A stretch of 64,000 nucleotides of DNA from the NCBI RefSeq assembly GCF_020884755.1, contig NZ_BPWE01000001.1, positions 124,001-188,000 of the forward strand, given 5' to 3'. Below, one piece after another: positions 54,917 to 63,626 of the stretch; the first letter of the stretch is position 1, and each line of letters opens with the position of its first letter. This DNA comes from Bifidobacterium mizhiense. Its GTDB lineage: Bacteria; Actinomycetota; Actinomycetes; Actinomycetales; Bifidobacteriaceae. Under the pieces are notes generated by a model. The model was not told the DNA's origin, did no database searches, and saw only the letters and a program-made list of their open reading frames with translations. The position numbers and the translations under genes are program-made.

Positions 54917-55679
54917 CTACAGTGCCTGCTCGGCATAGCCACTCCTGAGATATGGATGTATAGCCTAGCTCACGTCCAGAGGTAGGGGTTGTGGCGCGGC
55001 AGGCAGGGGGGCGTCCTCCCAGAAAGACGAAAGCAGGAAAACAGCACCTACGGACAGGTATATGAAGAGGCCGGAGCCTCTTTCGGGTTCCGACCCTCGC
55101 ACGTTAACAGGCTACGCCAAGTTCATCTGCGTTCGAGTTTATGCTGCGCATCGTACACGTCGTCATGCTGGACGATCCTAATCAAACATAGAAGCAGCAA
55201 AGCAGTCCGACGGCTAGGTGAGCGCAAGATAGCACGGAAAGCCCGAAAAACCACGGCGCTAGCTTCGTGTTGCCTAAAATATCAATCGATAATGCCTCCG
55301 GTGACGATGCTGCACTGATGAACCTGCAGTAGCTTATGGAAAGCCGGTTGCCAACCATGGCATCCCCTGCGCTTACTCTCAATTCCCTGAAAGATTCCAG
55401 CTCGTAGGCTAGACGGAACAACCCCCTACGTCAGCGAAACTTACCGGCGGCGCTGCGACGGTTGGAATGACTATGTATAGATTCCCTGTATTGGAGTTGC
55501 CTATCATTTTCACAAAATTGGGAGTCGCGGATATAGCGGATATATAAGTCAGCATAAGCGAAATTGGAGTACGACTATAATACGGTATTCACTATTGTCG
55601 GGTGGTCTTTAACTCTCCGTAGAAGAGATTTCGGTTTAAGACTCGTATTAGCACCCTGCTTGTGTCCTACTCAGTATCA
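54917..55679. other. 760-nt gap, no supported gene
   Basis: Short frames on both strands without ribosome-binding sites or recognisable motifs; possibly residual mobile-element DNA. Confidence 0.35.
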
Positions 55680-56168
55680 TTACTGTCCTGACTTCTTCCG
55701 GAATTTACGAATTGCATCATACATTCCAGCAATAATCTGGTTCGGATCCATGGCTTCATCAGCGTAGCCGAACTCGGTTCGCACTCTCATTCTCTCTTTA
55801 AAAAAATCAACCTGCTCGACCTTGATTTTGCCATCTTTGCCAGGCTGGAGTGTCTTGACCTTTAACCGCGAAACGTGTGCCCCGGGTAATCCGCCGTTTG
55901 CACCTTTCGCGAGTATCCCGGTTTCTTTCAGTAGCCCATCAACGGCACGGCCACCTTTTTGCGTGCGGTCGAGAGTGATATTTAAATTAATCTTCATGTC
56001 GTCACTCCCGGACAATTCTTTTGCCGATGCTGCGACCGCTACTCCCTTTTCAATCTGACTTTCCGACTTGCCATGCGGTTGTCCCTCGAACTGGACATAC
56101 AAGGATCTTACGCCTACTGCAGATTGGAGTTTTACCTCGGCATTCTTGCGAGGGACGGGCTTAAACAC
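55680..56168 (-). CDS. unknown protein, C-terminal half of a split gene
   Basis: A 162-codon frame from a GTG at 56168: FKPVPRKNAEVKL, then MKINLNITLDRTQKGGRAVD, LKVKTLQPGKDGKIKVEQVD and a helical C-terminus. It overlaps the frame at 56132-56611 by 37 bases in the -1 register and continues open for 16 codons upstream of the GTG. Together the two look like one protein of about 300 residues (reminiscent, from memory, of DUF6731-type proteins) cut by a frameshift. Translational coupling of two real genes is the alternative. Confidence 0.5.
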   Translation of the reverse strand: MFKPVPRKNAEVKLQSAVGVRSLYVQFEGQPHGKSESQIEKGVAVAASAKELSGSDDMKINLNITLDRTQKGGRAVDGLLKETGILAKGANGGLPGAHVSRLKVKTLQPGKDGKIKVEQVDFFKERMRVRTEFGYADEAMDPNQIIAGMYDAIRKFRKKSGQ

Positions 56169-56611
56169 AAAGCTTCGGCTTTTTGCTTCCGCTTCAAGTA
56201 AAGTGTCATCCTTTCAGCGGCTGCTACGGATGTCGGGCCGGCCGAAGAGCGAAACATTGCCACATAATTGGTGCCTTCCACCGGCAGCAAATACGTGTAT
56301 TCGTCAATCTCGCTCAACCCGAGTGCCTTTCTATGGACACCCAGGCTTTTCGTATTCCCCCGTGCATCTTTGCCTTTCGGCCAATCGTGAAGCGACCTAG
56401 GCTTCAAAAGATGAAAATATCCTGCTACCGGAGTTGAGCTTTCGCCAACTTCTCCTTCATAATAATTTGTCCCTAAAAAGTATGACTTCCATGGTTTCGT
56501 ATATTCTTTTAAGAATCGCTCCCACTCAGCTGGACCCCATTCCTTGACATTGCCCTTATTATCTGTCTCTTCACCGGTGTAAAAATATATGGTCCTTCTT
56601 TTTCCAGCCAT
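56132..56611 (-). CDS. unknown protein, N-terminal half of a split gene
   Basis: A 159-codon frame starting MAGKRRTIYFYTGEETDNKG and containing YLLPVEGTNYVAMFRSSAGP. The last 15 codons probably lie in the wrong frame: the conserved-looking continuation (LLEAEAKSRSFVFKPV) is in the -1 frame. The context of pseudogenes favours a frameshift mutation, but no third inactivating change is seen. Confidence 0.5.
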   Translation of the reverse strand: MAGKRRTIYFYTGEETDNKGNVKEWGPAEWERFLKEYTKPWKSYFLGTNYYEGEVGESSTPVAGYFHLLKPRSLHDWPKGKDARGNTKSLGVHRKALGLSEIDEYTYLLPVEGTNYVAMFRSSAGPTSVAAAERMTLYLKRKQKAEALCLSPSLARMPR

Positions 56612-56723
56612 AACCTTACTCCTTCGTACAAGTTTAGCTGGGTAAAGAATACAACAAAATCCGGAAATACGTTTCTACAAGCAGCCACATCATACGAAAG
56701 ATCCGGGCATCTCTGCTCGCCCC

Positions 56724-56900
56724 TTACAATAAAAAACCTGCGTGGCAATCACACGTCAACGGACCAGTTTTGTCAACTCCTGTTGCGTATGCGCAGACCG
56801 TAGGCTCGCCGATGTCGAACACACACTTACCAGGCTCTTCCGTTTTCACTGCTGAGGGCAGTTTCCCGTGTTTGATCCACAGGGTCACCTGCTTGCGATT
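56724..56900 (-). pseudogene. fragment of an HTH-like protein
   Basis: A minus-strand frame without its own start reads NRKQVTLWIKHGKLPSAVKT, then EEPGKCVFDIGEPTV, to a stop at 56724. VTLWIKHGKLP is the recognition-helix pattern of MerR/excisionase-like small DNA-binding proteins. The upstream part is disrupted. Low certainty. Confidence 0.35.
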
Positions 56901-57396
56901 GATTTTTCACCCGATCTGCCTCGAGTCCAGTCGACGGCATCCCTGGGCGTGCAGGTGATGGTCCTGCCTTTGAACTCCTCCATCCTGGATTGTCTGATGG
57001 CTGTTATGCTCCACAAGCTGCCACATACAGGGAGGTGGCCATCTGGTCGTCAGGGGGCCTAGGATATCCGCTCCGCGCTTGGGGTTGAGGCATCGCCCGT
57101 GGATGATCCGGTCCTGCGATGGCGTGGTGCGCATCCTGACCCAGTGGAGAGCATTGGTCAGGTGCCGGTAGTCGCGTCCGCCGTTTGGAGCGTCGGCGAG
57201 CCTGCCCACCCGGACTGTCAGCTTGGCGAGCAGCTGGGGCGCTCTGCGTCCCAAGAGGCCGATATCGCTAGGTGCACCCTGAAGGGTATCCTCCACCTGG
57301 CTGCACAGGTCGGCCTTTCCCGTGCGCTTAGGGTATCCGAATACAGCTCTAATCTTGCTGGTAGTGCTGATAGTCCCAGACGATGCAAGGAATCAC
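56901..57396. other. gap before the lipoprotein gene
   Basis: GC-richer than its surroundings and open in several frames (for example 56907-57296 minus), but with no recognisable product. It may be the rest of the disrupted element that contains the HTH fragment. Confidence 0.3.
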
Positions 57397-57762
57397 ATGG
57401 TCAAGAAATTGGCCTCGTTGCTCCTGGTGATATGCGCATCAGTCTCGCAGGCTGCATGCGGAGAACAGAGCTCCGATGCAGTAAAACGACTCAACGCCAA
57501 ATGCAACAAAGCATCCCATCCCATTCAGTACAACAAAAAAGAGAACAGCATACTGTACATGTCTGAATTGGACTCGGACACAAGCTCTGCGGCTTTGCCC
57601 AGTCTATCGTGCATCACGAAAACCGTTGGCGTTACCGCTGATGAGCTGAACGATCAAGTGCAAGACGACGGCAGCGGATTTCTGGAGAAGAACGGATACA
57701 GCATAGGCATATCGTCTACCGGGCAAAATATCATGCGTACCATAGAAGACCAAGAGAAGTGA
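57397..57762 (+). CDS. small secreted or lipoprotein, unknown
   Basis: A 121-residue protein with a signal peptide (MVKKLASLLLVICASVSQAA) and Cys20 as probable lipidated residue, although QAAC is a poor lipobox. The mature part has two further Cys and is polar. AAGGA precedes ATG 57397. The 66-aa gene starts five bases after its stop. Confidence 0.6.
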   Translation: MVKKLASLLLVICASVSQAACGEQSSDAVKRLNAKCNKASHPIQYNKKENSILYMSELDSDTSSAALPSLSCITKTVGVTADELNDQVQDDGSGFLEKNGYSIGISSTGQNIMRTIEDQEK

Positions 57763-57767
57763 AGGCA

Positions 57768-57968
57768 ATGAAGATCGGCATGCGCACCCCCAGTCCTAGA
57801 CGCTCCCTCAAAGCACGAACCACCGGCAAGTGGAAGAGGCAGACGAAGAAGGCCCTGATTCCCGGATACGGGAGGAAGGGCATGGGATGGATACGAAACC
57901 CCAGGAAAGCTATGTACAACAAGATCTTCCGGAAGACCACGTTCAGCATCTGGGACCTGTTCAAGTAA
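57768..57968 (+). CDS. 66-aa strongly basic protein
   Basis: MKIGMRTPSPRRSLKARTTG, then KALIPGYGRKGMGWIRNPRK and TTFSIWDLFK. More than a quarter of the residues are Lys or Arg; Gly-Tyr-Gly and a Trp-rich C-terminus are conserved in the decayed copy at 54316. I recall similar small proteins from prophages and integrative elements, without a known function. The ribosome-binding site is GAAGG. A terminator follows. Confidence 0.65.
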   Translation: MKIGMRTPSPRRSLKARTTGKWKRQTKKALIPGYGRKGMGWIRNPRKAMYNKIFRKTTFSIWDLFK

Positions 57969-57980
57969 GACAAAAAATGA

Positions 57981-58003
57981 GCCCCGCTCCGGCAGGGCTT
58001 TTC
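57981..58003 (+). terminator. intrinsic terminator
   Basis: AGCCCCGCTCCGGCAGGGCT then TTT, 12 bases after the 66-aa gene. Nearly the same hairpin recurs at 58971. Confidence 0.75.
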
Positions 58004-58059
58004 CCATGCCCGCGAAGCAGCTTGCTGGTCGGCAGGTCAATAGCAGCTAAGGTAGTTAT

Positions 58060-58953
58060 ATGAGCAAGAGAGTTCTTGGTTTCATTATGTGCTGCGGCTT
58101 GATGGCAAGCCTTGCCAGTTGTGCACCTAAAAACACAACCGCAAAACCGAAACCATCAAGCGACTCCGCAGACTCCTTGTATGACCGGCGTCCCTTGTTC
58201 TTCTCATGCAGTGTAAAAGACGACAATGGCAACGACGTTAAAAACGATAAAGGCGAGACCAAGCTCATAACCATTAAAAATTACAAGGATTCATGGAAGT
58301 ACCCGTCGCCACTCGACTGTATGGCCCAAGGAGAAACACCAGACCCCACCGAGGAACAGAGAACAGCCTTGAGCAAGGTCCAAACAAAGGAAGACGCCTC
58401 CGACGCGGACGATGGATTCACACGCGTGCTGGCAGAATGCGCCAGCACCACAGGATACCCAATCGACGGGCGCAGCGACACGAACAAGGATCCAGACAAG
58501 AACCCCTTCGCCAACGCAGAAGCAGCCAAGGACGGATACAAGGTCCTAGCTTTCTGCCCAGACCACCCCCAAGCAGCAAGGATCAAACGGAACGCCGACC
58601 AAGCGTCATCCAATGATGCGCAGGGCAGCGCTCAGCAGAAAAAAATCCCAGCTGAGTACCAATCCGCTCTATCGAAGGCTCAAGACTATTCAAGCATAAT
58701 GCACATGTCTAAGGAAGGTATCCGCGAACAGCTATCAAGCGAGAACGGAGAGCAATTCTCTCAGCAAGCGGCACAATACGCCGCAGACAACCTCCAAGCT
58801 GATTACAACGCCAATGCCCTTGCCAAAGCCAAAGAATACCAGGAGACCATGCACATGAGCCCAGCAGCCATCCAGGAGCAGCTCACCAGCCAGTACGGAG
58901 AGAAGTTCACACAGGAAGAGGCGGCTTACGCCGTTCAACATCTCAACCAGTAA
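58060..58953 (+). CDS. lipoprotein with two Ltp repeats (phage superinfection-exclusion family)
   Basis: A 297-residue lipoprotein with signal peptide and lipobox LASC (Cys21). The middle domain (about 45-180) is polar with Cys residues and unassigned. The C-terminus has two Ltp-type repeats: ALSKAQDYSSIMHMSKEGIR (from about 206) and ALAKAKEYQETMHMSPAAIQ (from about 254). In the temperate Streptococcus phage TP-J34 the Ltp lipoprotein with such repeats blocks DNA entry of other phages. A comparable role here is inferred, supported by nearby phage-like remnants. Confidence 0.8.
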   Translation: MSKRVLGFIMCCGLMASLASCAPKNTTAKPKPSSDSADSLYDRRPLFFSCSVKDDNGNDVKNDKGETKLITIKNYKDSWKYPSPLDCMAQGETPDPTEEQRTALSKVQTKEDASDADDGFTRVLAECASTTGYPIDGRSDTNKDPDKNPFANAEAAKDGYKVLAFCPDHPQAARIKRNADQASSNDAQGSAQQKKIPAEYQSALSKAQDYSSIMHMSKEGIREQLSSENGEQFSQQAAQYAADNLQADYNANALAKAKEYQETMHMSPAAIQEQLTSQYGEKFTQEEAAYAVQHLNQ

Positions 58954-58970
58954 CCAATCTCCACATATCA

Positions 58971-58996
58971 GCCCCGCTCCGGCGGGGCTTTTCTTT
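58971..58996 (+). terminator. intrinsic terminator of the Ltp gene
   Basis: GCCCCGCTCCGGCGGGGC followed by TTTTCTTTT. Confidence 0.85.
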
Positions 58997-59012
58997 TGCG
59001 AAGACTTTTGTC

Positions 59013-59043
59013 ACACAGATGTCACACAAAATCGTATTTCAGG
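59013..59043 (+). repeat. dispersed intergenic motif, copy 3
   Basis: TGTCACACAAAATCGTATTTC directly after a shorter TGTCACACAGA at 59009; same core as the copies near 47880 and 54577. Confidence 0.5.
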
Positions 59044-59063
59044 CGAATACCTCGATCAATGGA

Positions 59064-59096
59064 AAAGCCCCGCAGCCGTTGTGGCTGTAGGGCTTT
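59064..59096 (-). terminator. terminator of the tRNA-Arg gene
   Basis: AAGCCCCGCAGCC and GGCTGTAGGGCTT form a stem just downstream of the tRNA (minus strand), ending in TTTTCC. Confidence 0.7.
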
Positions 59097-59100
59097 CGTG

Positions 59101-59177
59101 TGGTGCGCCAGACAGGATTCGAACCTGCAACCTGCTGATCCGTAGTCAGCTGCTCTAATCCGTTGGGCTACTGGCGC
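59101..59177 (-). tRNA. tRNA-Arg (ACG), CCA encoded
   Basis: On the minus strand a full cloverleaf: acceptor GCGCCAG/CTGGCGC, anticodon stem GCTGA/TCAGC with loop CTACGGA (anticodon ACG), T arm GCAGG-TTCGAAT-CCTGT, then ACCA. tRNA-Arg genes are common integration sites; this one marks the border between the accessory stretch and the tlyA cluster. Confidence 0.97.
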
Positions 59178-59283
59178 ATGTCATCTTGACGAGGAACTCG
59201 TTTTTGACAACTCATTTATATTATCGCAATTGTGGATTGTGTCCAGTCTGGTGTGTCGCGAAGGAAGCGGGAAACCACAGACT

Positions 59284-60093
59284 TCAGGCCGACCGTGACC
59301 AAGACAGCCAGAGCAGATATTCCACGTTGCCATGGGCTCCGGTTATGGGCGATGGCATAGTGGCACGTACAGCGAATCCATGCTCGCGCGCACAGGCCAA
59401 GACGCGCTCCAGAGCCTCTTGCCTGCGGTCCTCGTCCGTCACAATGCCATGATGGCCAAGCAGGCTACGTCCGACCTCGAACTGGGGCTTGACCAGCAAC
59501 AGGCAGTTAGCAGTTGACGCCAGCAACCCAGGCAGTACGGGAATGACATAGGTCAACGAGATGAAGGACACATCCGAGACAACATATTCCGGACGATAAG
59601 GCAGATCGTCCAGCTGAACTTCGCGTATGTTGACACCGCTCATGTCAATCACCCTAGGATCAGCGGCAATCCGACCCAACAACTGTCCATGGCCCACATC
59701 AAGGGCTATAACTCGCTTGGCTCCATGCCTGAGCAGAACATCAGTGAAACCGCCCGTAGACGCCCCGATATCGAGGCAGAGCCTGTCCTGCGGGCCGGGC
59801 ATCCCCTGCGCCTTAAAAGTCGTCAGAGCACCCTCCAGCTTCAGTGCTCCCCGGGAGGCATAGTCATCGCCCGGATCCAGAAGGATCACATCGCCTGGCT
59901 GGACACTCTGAGCAGGCCTTGATGCCAAATGATCATTGACCGTAACCCGGCCCTGCCGAATCAGCGCCTGAGCTCTGGCCCGCGAATCCGTCAGCCCCTG
60001 TGCAGGCAGGATACGGTCAAGTCGATCGCGGGCAAGAGCCACTGTTCTTCGCCGACCGGCTCCAGCGCTGATGACCGCGTCCTCATCGTTCAC
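59284..60093 (-). CDS. tlyA: TlyA-family rRNA 2'-O-methyltransferase
   Basis: A 269-residue protein with an N-terminal S4 domain (RLDRILPAQGLTDSRARAQA) and a class I methyltransferase core (CLDIGASTGGFTDVLL, ALDVGHGQL, VSDVSFISL). TlyA methylates C1409 of 16S and, in the long form, C1920 of 23S rRNA; capreomycin sensitivity depends on it. The start overlaps the preceding gene by 4 bases. Confidence 0.93.
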   Translation of the reverse strand: MNDEDAVISAGAGRRRTVALARDRLDRILPAQGLTDSRARAQALIRQGRVTVNDHLASRPAQSVQPGDVILLDPGDDYASRGALKLEGALTTFKAQGMPGPQDRLCLDIGASTGGFTDVLLRHGAKRVIALDVGHGQLLGRIAADPRVIDMSGVNIREVQLDDLPYRPEYVVSDVSFISLTYVIPVLPGLLASTANCLLLVKPQFEVGRSLLGHHGIVTDEDRRQEALERVLACAREHGFAVRATMPSPITGAHGNVEYLLWLSWSRSA

Positions 60094-60410
60094 TTGCCCT
60101 CCCGATTCAGATCCTGCTGAAGCCCGGCCAGCACCTTGCCGAGCATCTCAACCTGTTGGGCATCGTCCAGATCGTCCAATTTCGCCAAATCAGGGAAACG
60201 CTCCAAAAGAGGGGCCATGGCTTGCTTATCCATGGGCTCTTTGGGTGCAGACGCAGTCGTATCCTCGTCTTCCGTCTGTGAGGACCCTCCAGAATCCTCA
60301 GACTCAACAGGCTGCCCTGTCTGGCCGGACTGCTCAGACAGCCCATAGTCATTGGAACCTTGCGAAGATTCACTCGCTCCAAGCTGTCCTGACTTGACCT
60401 CTTTCGACAT
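60090..60410 (-). CDS. small acidic protein of unknown function
   Basis: A 106-residue protein with a disordered Ser/Gln/Glu-rich N-terminal half and a helical C-terminus (MAPLLERFPDLAKLDDLDDA, then QVEMLGKVLAGLQQDL). It sits between the HAD phosphatase and tlyA with a 4-base overlap, so it is co-translated. No motif is recognised. Confidence 0.7.
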   Translation of the reverse strand: MSKEVKSGQLGASESSQGSNDYGLSEQSGQTGQPVESEDSGGSSQTEDEDTTASAPKEPMDKQAMAPLLERFPDLAKLDDLDDAQQVEMLGKVLAGLQQDLNREGK

Positions 60411-60415
60411 GGGCG

Positions 60416-61480
60416 CTACGCCCCGACGACAAAGGCAGGCAAATCCAGCAAATCCATATCGCCACCACGATCCTGATACTCCCAGATCGCACAGGCGCAG
60501 GCCCGCACAGCATCCAGATCAGATATGGGGTCGCTACCGCCTTCAAGAGCACGGAGGGTGACATGCCCGTCATCATCCACCCTTGCGGTTTGGTCGCCGC
60601 AGTGCCAGACCTGATCTGCCTCCTTGCTGGGCTGCGGTTGCGACTTGGCCAGGCCACGCAGGTCTTCAGCCAGATAGGTCGGCCGCCACTTGGCTGGTGC
60701 AGTCAGAATTGCGGGTGTTCGGGCCACACCCGTCAGGACGAGCATAGAGTCGTATCCGCCCCGGTTGGCTGCCTCGATGTCGGTGTCCAGACGATCGCCC
60801 ACAGGCAGGCATCGGTCAATGTCCAGGATCTTTTTCTGGTCGCCGGCCAAGAGCTGCCGGGCCTCGTCGTACATGGCCGATTCCGGCTTGCCGGCCGAGT
60901 CCTCCGGCTGCTTGCCAGTAGCCAGAATCACCGGTTGGAGCATGGCCCCATTGCCGGGGGCCATACCGCCTTCCCGGGGCAGGGTCTGATCCTTGTTGGT
61001 GGTGAAGTAACGTGCACCGTTTTCAATGGCAAATGCGGCCTGGGCCAGGTCCTGCCAGCTCAGTTCGGGATACCAAGCCTGAATGACAGCATCTGGCTGA
61101 TCGGCAGCCTTGTCCACGGGCACCATACCGTTGATGCGGATCTGCTCGCGCAAATGGTCTGAACCGATGACCAGCACCCGGGCGCCCTCCTGCAGGTATC
61201 GGCGCAGCATTCGTGCGGCGACGACGGCGGAAGTAATGACCTGGCCATCGTCCAGGGTCAGCCCAAATCCTCGCAGCTGATCGGCCACCACATGGGGAAA
61301 CCGGGATGCGTTGTTGGTGGTATAGGCCATGCGCATGCCAAGTGTCTGAGCGCGGTCGATGCCCTCGGCTGCATGCTCGACAGGGTCAGCGCCCCGGTAG
61401 ACCACTCCGTCCAGATCCAGCAGAGCCAGACGGTAGATCTTTGCCGGGGCGTCTTCAGTTCCTTTAAGGAAGACGGTCAT
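60416..61480 (-). CDS. HAD-IIA family phosphatase (NagD-like)
   Basis: A 354-residue HAD hydrolase: motif I LLDLDGVVYRG, motif II TTNNASR, motif IV VGDRLDTDIEAA, with the C2 cap between. Family members dephosphorylate small metabolites such as nucleotides or phosphoglycolate. The C-terminal 80 residues (after LTGVARTPAIL) extend beyond the typical length. ATG 61480 overlaps the stop of the upstream gene (ATGA). Confidence 0.9.
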   Translation of the reverse strand: MTVFLKGTEDAPAKIYRLALLDLDGVVYRGADPVEHAAEGIDRAQTLGMRMAYTTNNASRFPHVVADQLRGFGLTLDDGQVITSAVVAARMLRRYLQEGARVLVIGSDHLREQIRINGMVPVDKAADQPDAVIQAWYPELSWQDLAQAAFAIENGARYFTTNKDQTLPREGGMAPGNGAMLQPVILATGKQPEDSAGKPESAMYDEARQLLAGDQKKILDIDRCLPVGDRLDTDIEAANRGGYDSMLVLTGVARTPAILTAPAKWRPTYLAEDLRGLAKSQPQPSKEADQVWHCGDQTARVDDDGHVTLRALEGGSDPISDLDAVRACACAIWEYQDRGGDMDLLDLPAFVVGA

Positions 61481-63603
61481 GATTCGGCCTTGGCTTCATC
61501 AGACGTATCCGACTCCTTGACCTGCTCATCCTTGGACTGTTCATTCTGACGATCGGCAGTATCGGCTTCGGATTCTGCGTCCCTGCCAGACAGATCACCA
61601 TCGTCAGCAGCCGGTTCATCGGCAACAGTTGTGTCGATTTCATCGTCAGTCTGGTCACTTTGAGAGCCACTCCCCGAAGCTTCCGCATCAAAGCGAGAAG
61701 GCTCCCCCTCGGATTGCTTCACAGCATCTGACGATTCCTGCATTCCGGATTCGGACATTGGGGATGATTCAGCTGACTCAGTCGAATCAGCTGAATCAGC
61801 TGTATCAGTCGAGTCCGCTGAATCGTTCGAAGCTACTGATTCAGGAGATTCCTCAACCTGGCTTTCATCGGCACTCTGTACCGATTCGTCAGTGACATCA
61901 GACTCAGCGGCCTCGGTCTCAACTTCAGCCTCATCCGAGTCCTCCTCACCGCCATCCGGGTCAATGGAGAGATCCTCCATCATGGCCGGATCCAGGTGCT
62001 CCAGGTCGTAGTCGATCAGGATTTCCTCAGACTGTCCGTCCTTCTGGCCATCCTCGTCCTCATCCTCGTCGGCATACTCAGCTTCCAGGCGATCCAGCAG
62101 AGGTTCCAGCTCCAGAGCCTCCTGGCTGCGACCAGCCTGCTCAAGGAAGTTCTGCTCGGCCTGCACGGCACGCATTCGGTAGTCGCCGCTGAGCCCGCGG
62201 GCCTTGACAAGAGCTTGAACGGTCTCGATGGCCTTGTCCCACAAGCCCAGATCGCCCAGTGCTCCGGCATAAACCAGGAACATCTCCGCCTTGGACTCGC
62301 CTTGCAGCTGGCTGCCCTCTTCGGAGGTGGCCTCCTCAATGGCCTTGCGGGGATTGCCCAGGCCACGCTCACAGTCGGCGATGAAGGGCAGGTAATCAGA
62401 ATAGCCGTTCATACGGTGTGCGGTGCGGAACTCCTTCAAGGCCAGCTTGTAGTCGCCCTGACGGTAGGCCACCAGGGCCAGAGTCTCACGGGCAAGATCG
62501 ATCCGCGAAGCCTGCCGGGCAGCCCACTTGGCGTGGGCTAGAGCACCTTGGGGATCGGTCTCCTCCAGCGCGTAGGCGGCCAGGATGTGCAGACCAATGT
62601 TCTCGGCATGCTCCTTGCTCAGTCCGCGCAGGCGTAGGCGATCATCCTTGGAGAGCATGGACCACTCCAGGCCCTTGGGCATCTTGGGCTCGCCAGGCCG
62701 ACGATCCGTGTAGGGGTTCTGCGATGGGTAGGAAATGGTCCCGTCTGAGTTGCGGCGACCGCGGTCATAGCCATTCTGGCGGTCACGCTGATAAGTCCCG
62801 CGGCGGTCATCACGGCGATAATCTTCACGACGACGGTCATCGCGACCATGCTGGCCCTGGAATCTGTCGCCATGGGAACGGTCGCCCCGATAGCCGCCTT
62901 GACGATGGTCGTCACGGGAACGGTCACCATAGGAACGGTTGCCATAGTGACGATCTCCATGTGAACGCTTCTGGCGTGGACGGTCATCACGGGAGCGGTT
63001 GTTCCATGGGCGATCCCCACCAGACCGCTCACCCTGCCTACGATCAAACCTCCGGTCGTCATCCCGACGACGGTTGCCACGGAAGCCCTGACCACGATCA
63101 CGGTCACGGTCATGCCGCTGGTAACCATATCCCGACCGACCGCGGTCGTTGTCGTGGTCACGATGCCCGTATCCACCATGACCGTTGGCATGGAAGTCGC
63201 GACGAGGACGGTCGCCATCCTGCCGACGGCCGTGGTGGTCATCACGCCTGTCAAAATGGCGATCCCGGTCGGAATCCCTACGGAATCCGCCGTGGCCATC
63301 CTGACGATCATGCCTGTATCCACGATTATCGCGATCGAACCGATCGTGTCCGCTTCCGCGGAAGGGCCGCTGTCCATTCCTGCCCTCGGAGCGACGCTCT
63401 TCGCCGCTCTCGCCGTCATGGTTGTGGAAGTTGCCGGAACGGTGACCTCCCGAACGGTAGCCTCCGGAGCGGTATCCGCCCGAATGCGAACCGCCCTTGT
63501 GGAAGCCCGAAGAGCGACGGCCGCCCGACCGGAAGCCTCCTGGGCGCGAACCGCCCCGGCCCCGTCCGCGATCGCCCCGGGAATGATTGTGTTCTTCTGC
63601 CAT
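61477..63603 (-). CDS. 708-aa Arg/Gly/Asp-rich TPR protein with acidic tail
   Basis: Three parts. Residues 1-310 are disordered and repeat-rich: RGG-type GYRSGGYRSGGHRSG, then many RDR/HDR/DRR dipeptides. Residues 315-500 are helical TPR-like repeats (IDLARETLALVAYRQGDYKL and others). Residues 510-708 are almost entirely Asp, Glu, Ser and Ala. The halves carry opposite charge. The TPR core alone is conserved in related bacteria as I recall; the RGG-like head suggests RNA binding. Second in the tyrS cluster. Confidence 0.8.
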   Translation of the reverse strand: MAEEHNHSRGDRGRGRGGSRPGGFRSGGRRSSGFHKGGSHSGGYRSGGYRSGGHRSGNFHNHDGESGEERRSEGRNGQRPFRGSGHDRFDRDNRGYRHDRQDGHGGFRRDSDRDRHFDRRDDHHGRRQDGDRPRRDFHANGHGGYGHRDHDNDRGRSGYGYQRHDRDRDRGQGFRGNRRRDDDRRFDRRQGERSGGDRPWNNRSRDDRPRQKRSHGDRHYGNRSYGDRSRDDHRQGGYRGDRSHGDRFQGQHGRDDRRREDYRRDDRRGTYQRDRQNGYDRGRRNSDGTISYPSQNPYTDRRPGEPKMPKGLEWSMLSKDDRLRLRGLSKEHAENIGLHILAAYALEETDPQGALAHAKWAARQASRIDLARETLALVAYRQGDYKLALKEFRTAHRMNGYSDYLPFIADCERGLGNPRKAIEEATSEEGSQLQGESKAEMFLVYAGALGDLGLWDKAIETVQALVKARGLSGDYRMRAVQAEQNFLEQAGRSQEALELEPLLDRLEAEYADEDEDEDGQKDGQSEEILIDYDLEHLDPAMMEDLSIDPDGGEEDSDEAEVETEAAESDVTDESVQSADESQVEESPESVASNDSADSTDTADSADSTESAESSPMSESGMQESSDAVKQSEGEPSRFDAEASGSGSQSDQTDDEIDTTVADEPAADDGDLSGRDAESEADTADRQNEQSKDEQVKESDTSDEAKAES

Positions 63604-63626
63604 CAGTGTCCTTAATTCCTACGTTC

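Noticed and set aside
59101-59177. tRNA-Arg as a proven attachment site
   Set aside because: I found no second copy of the tRNA 3' end and no integrase in the window; only position suggests it.
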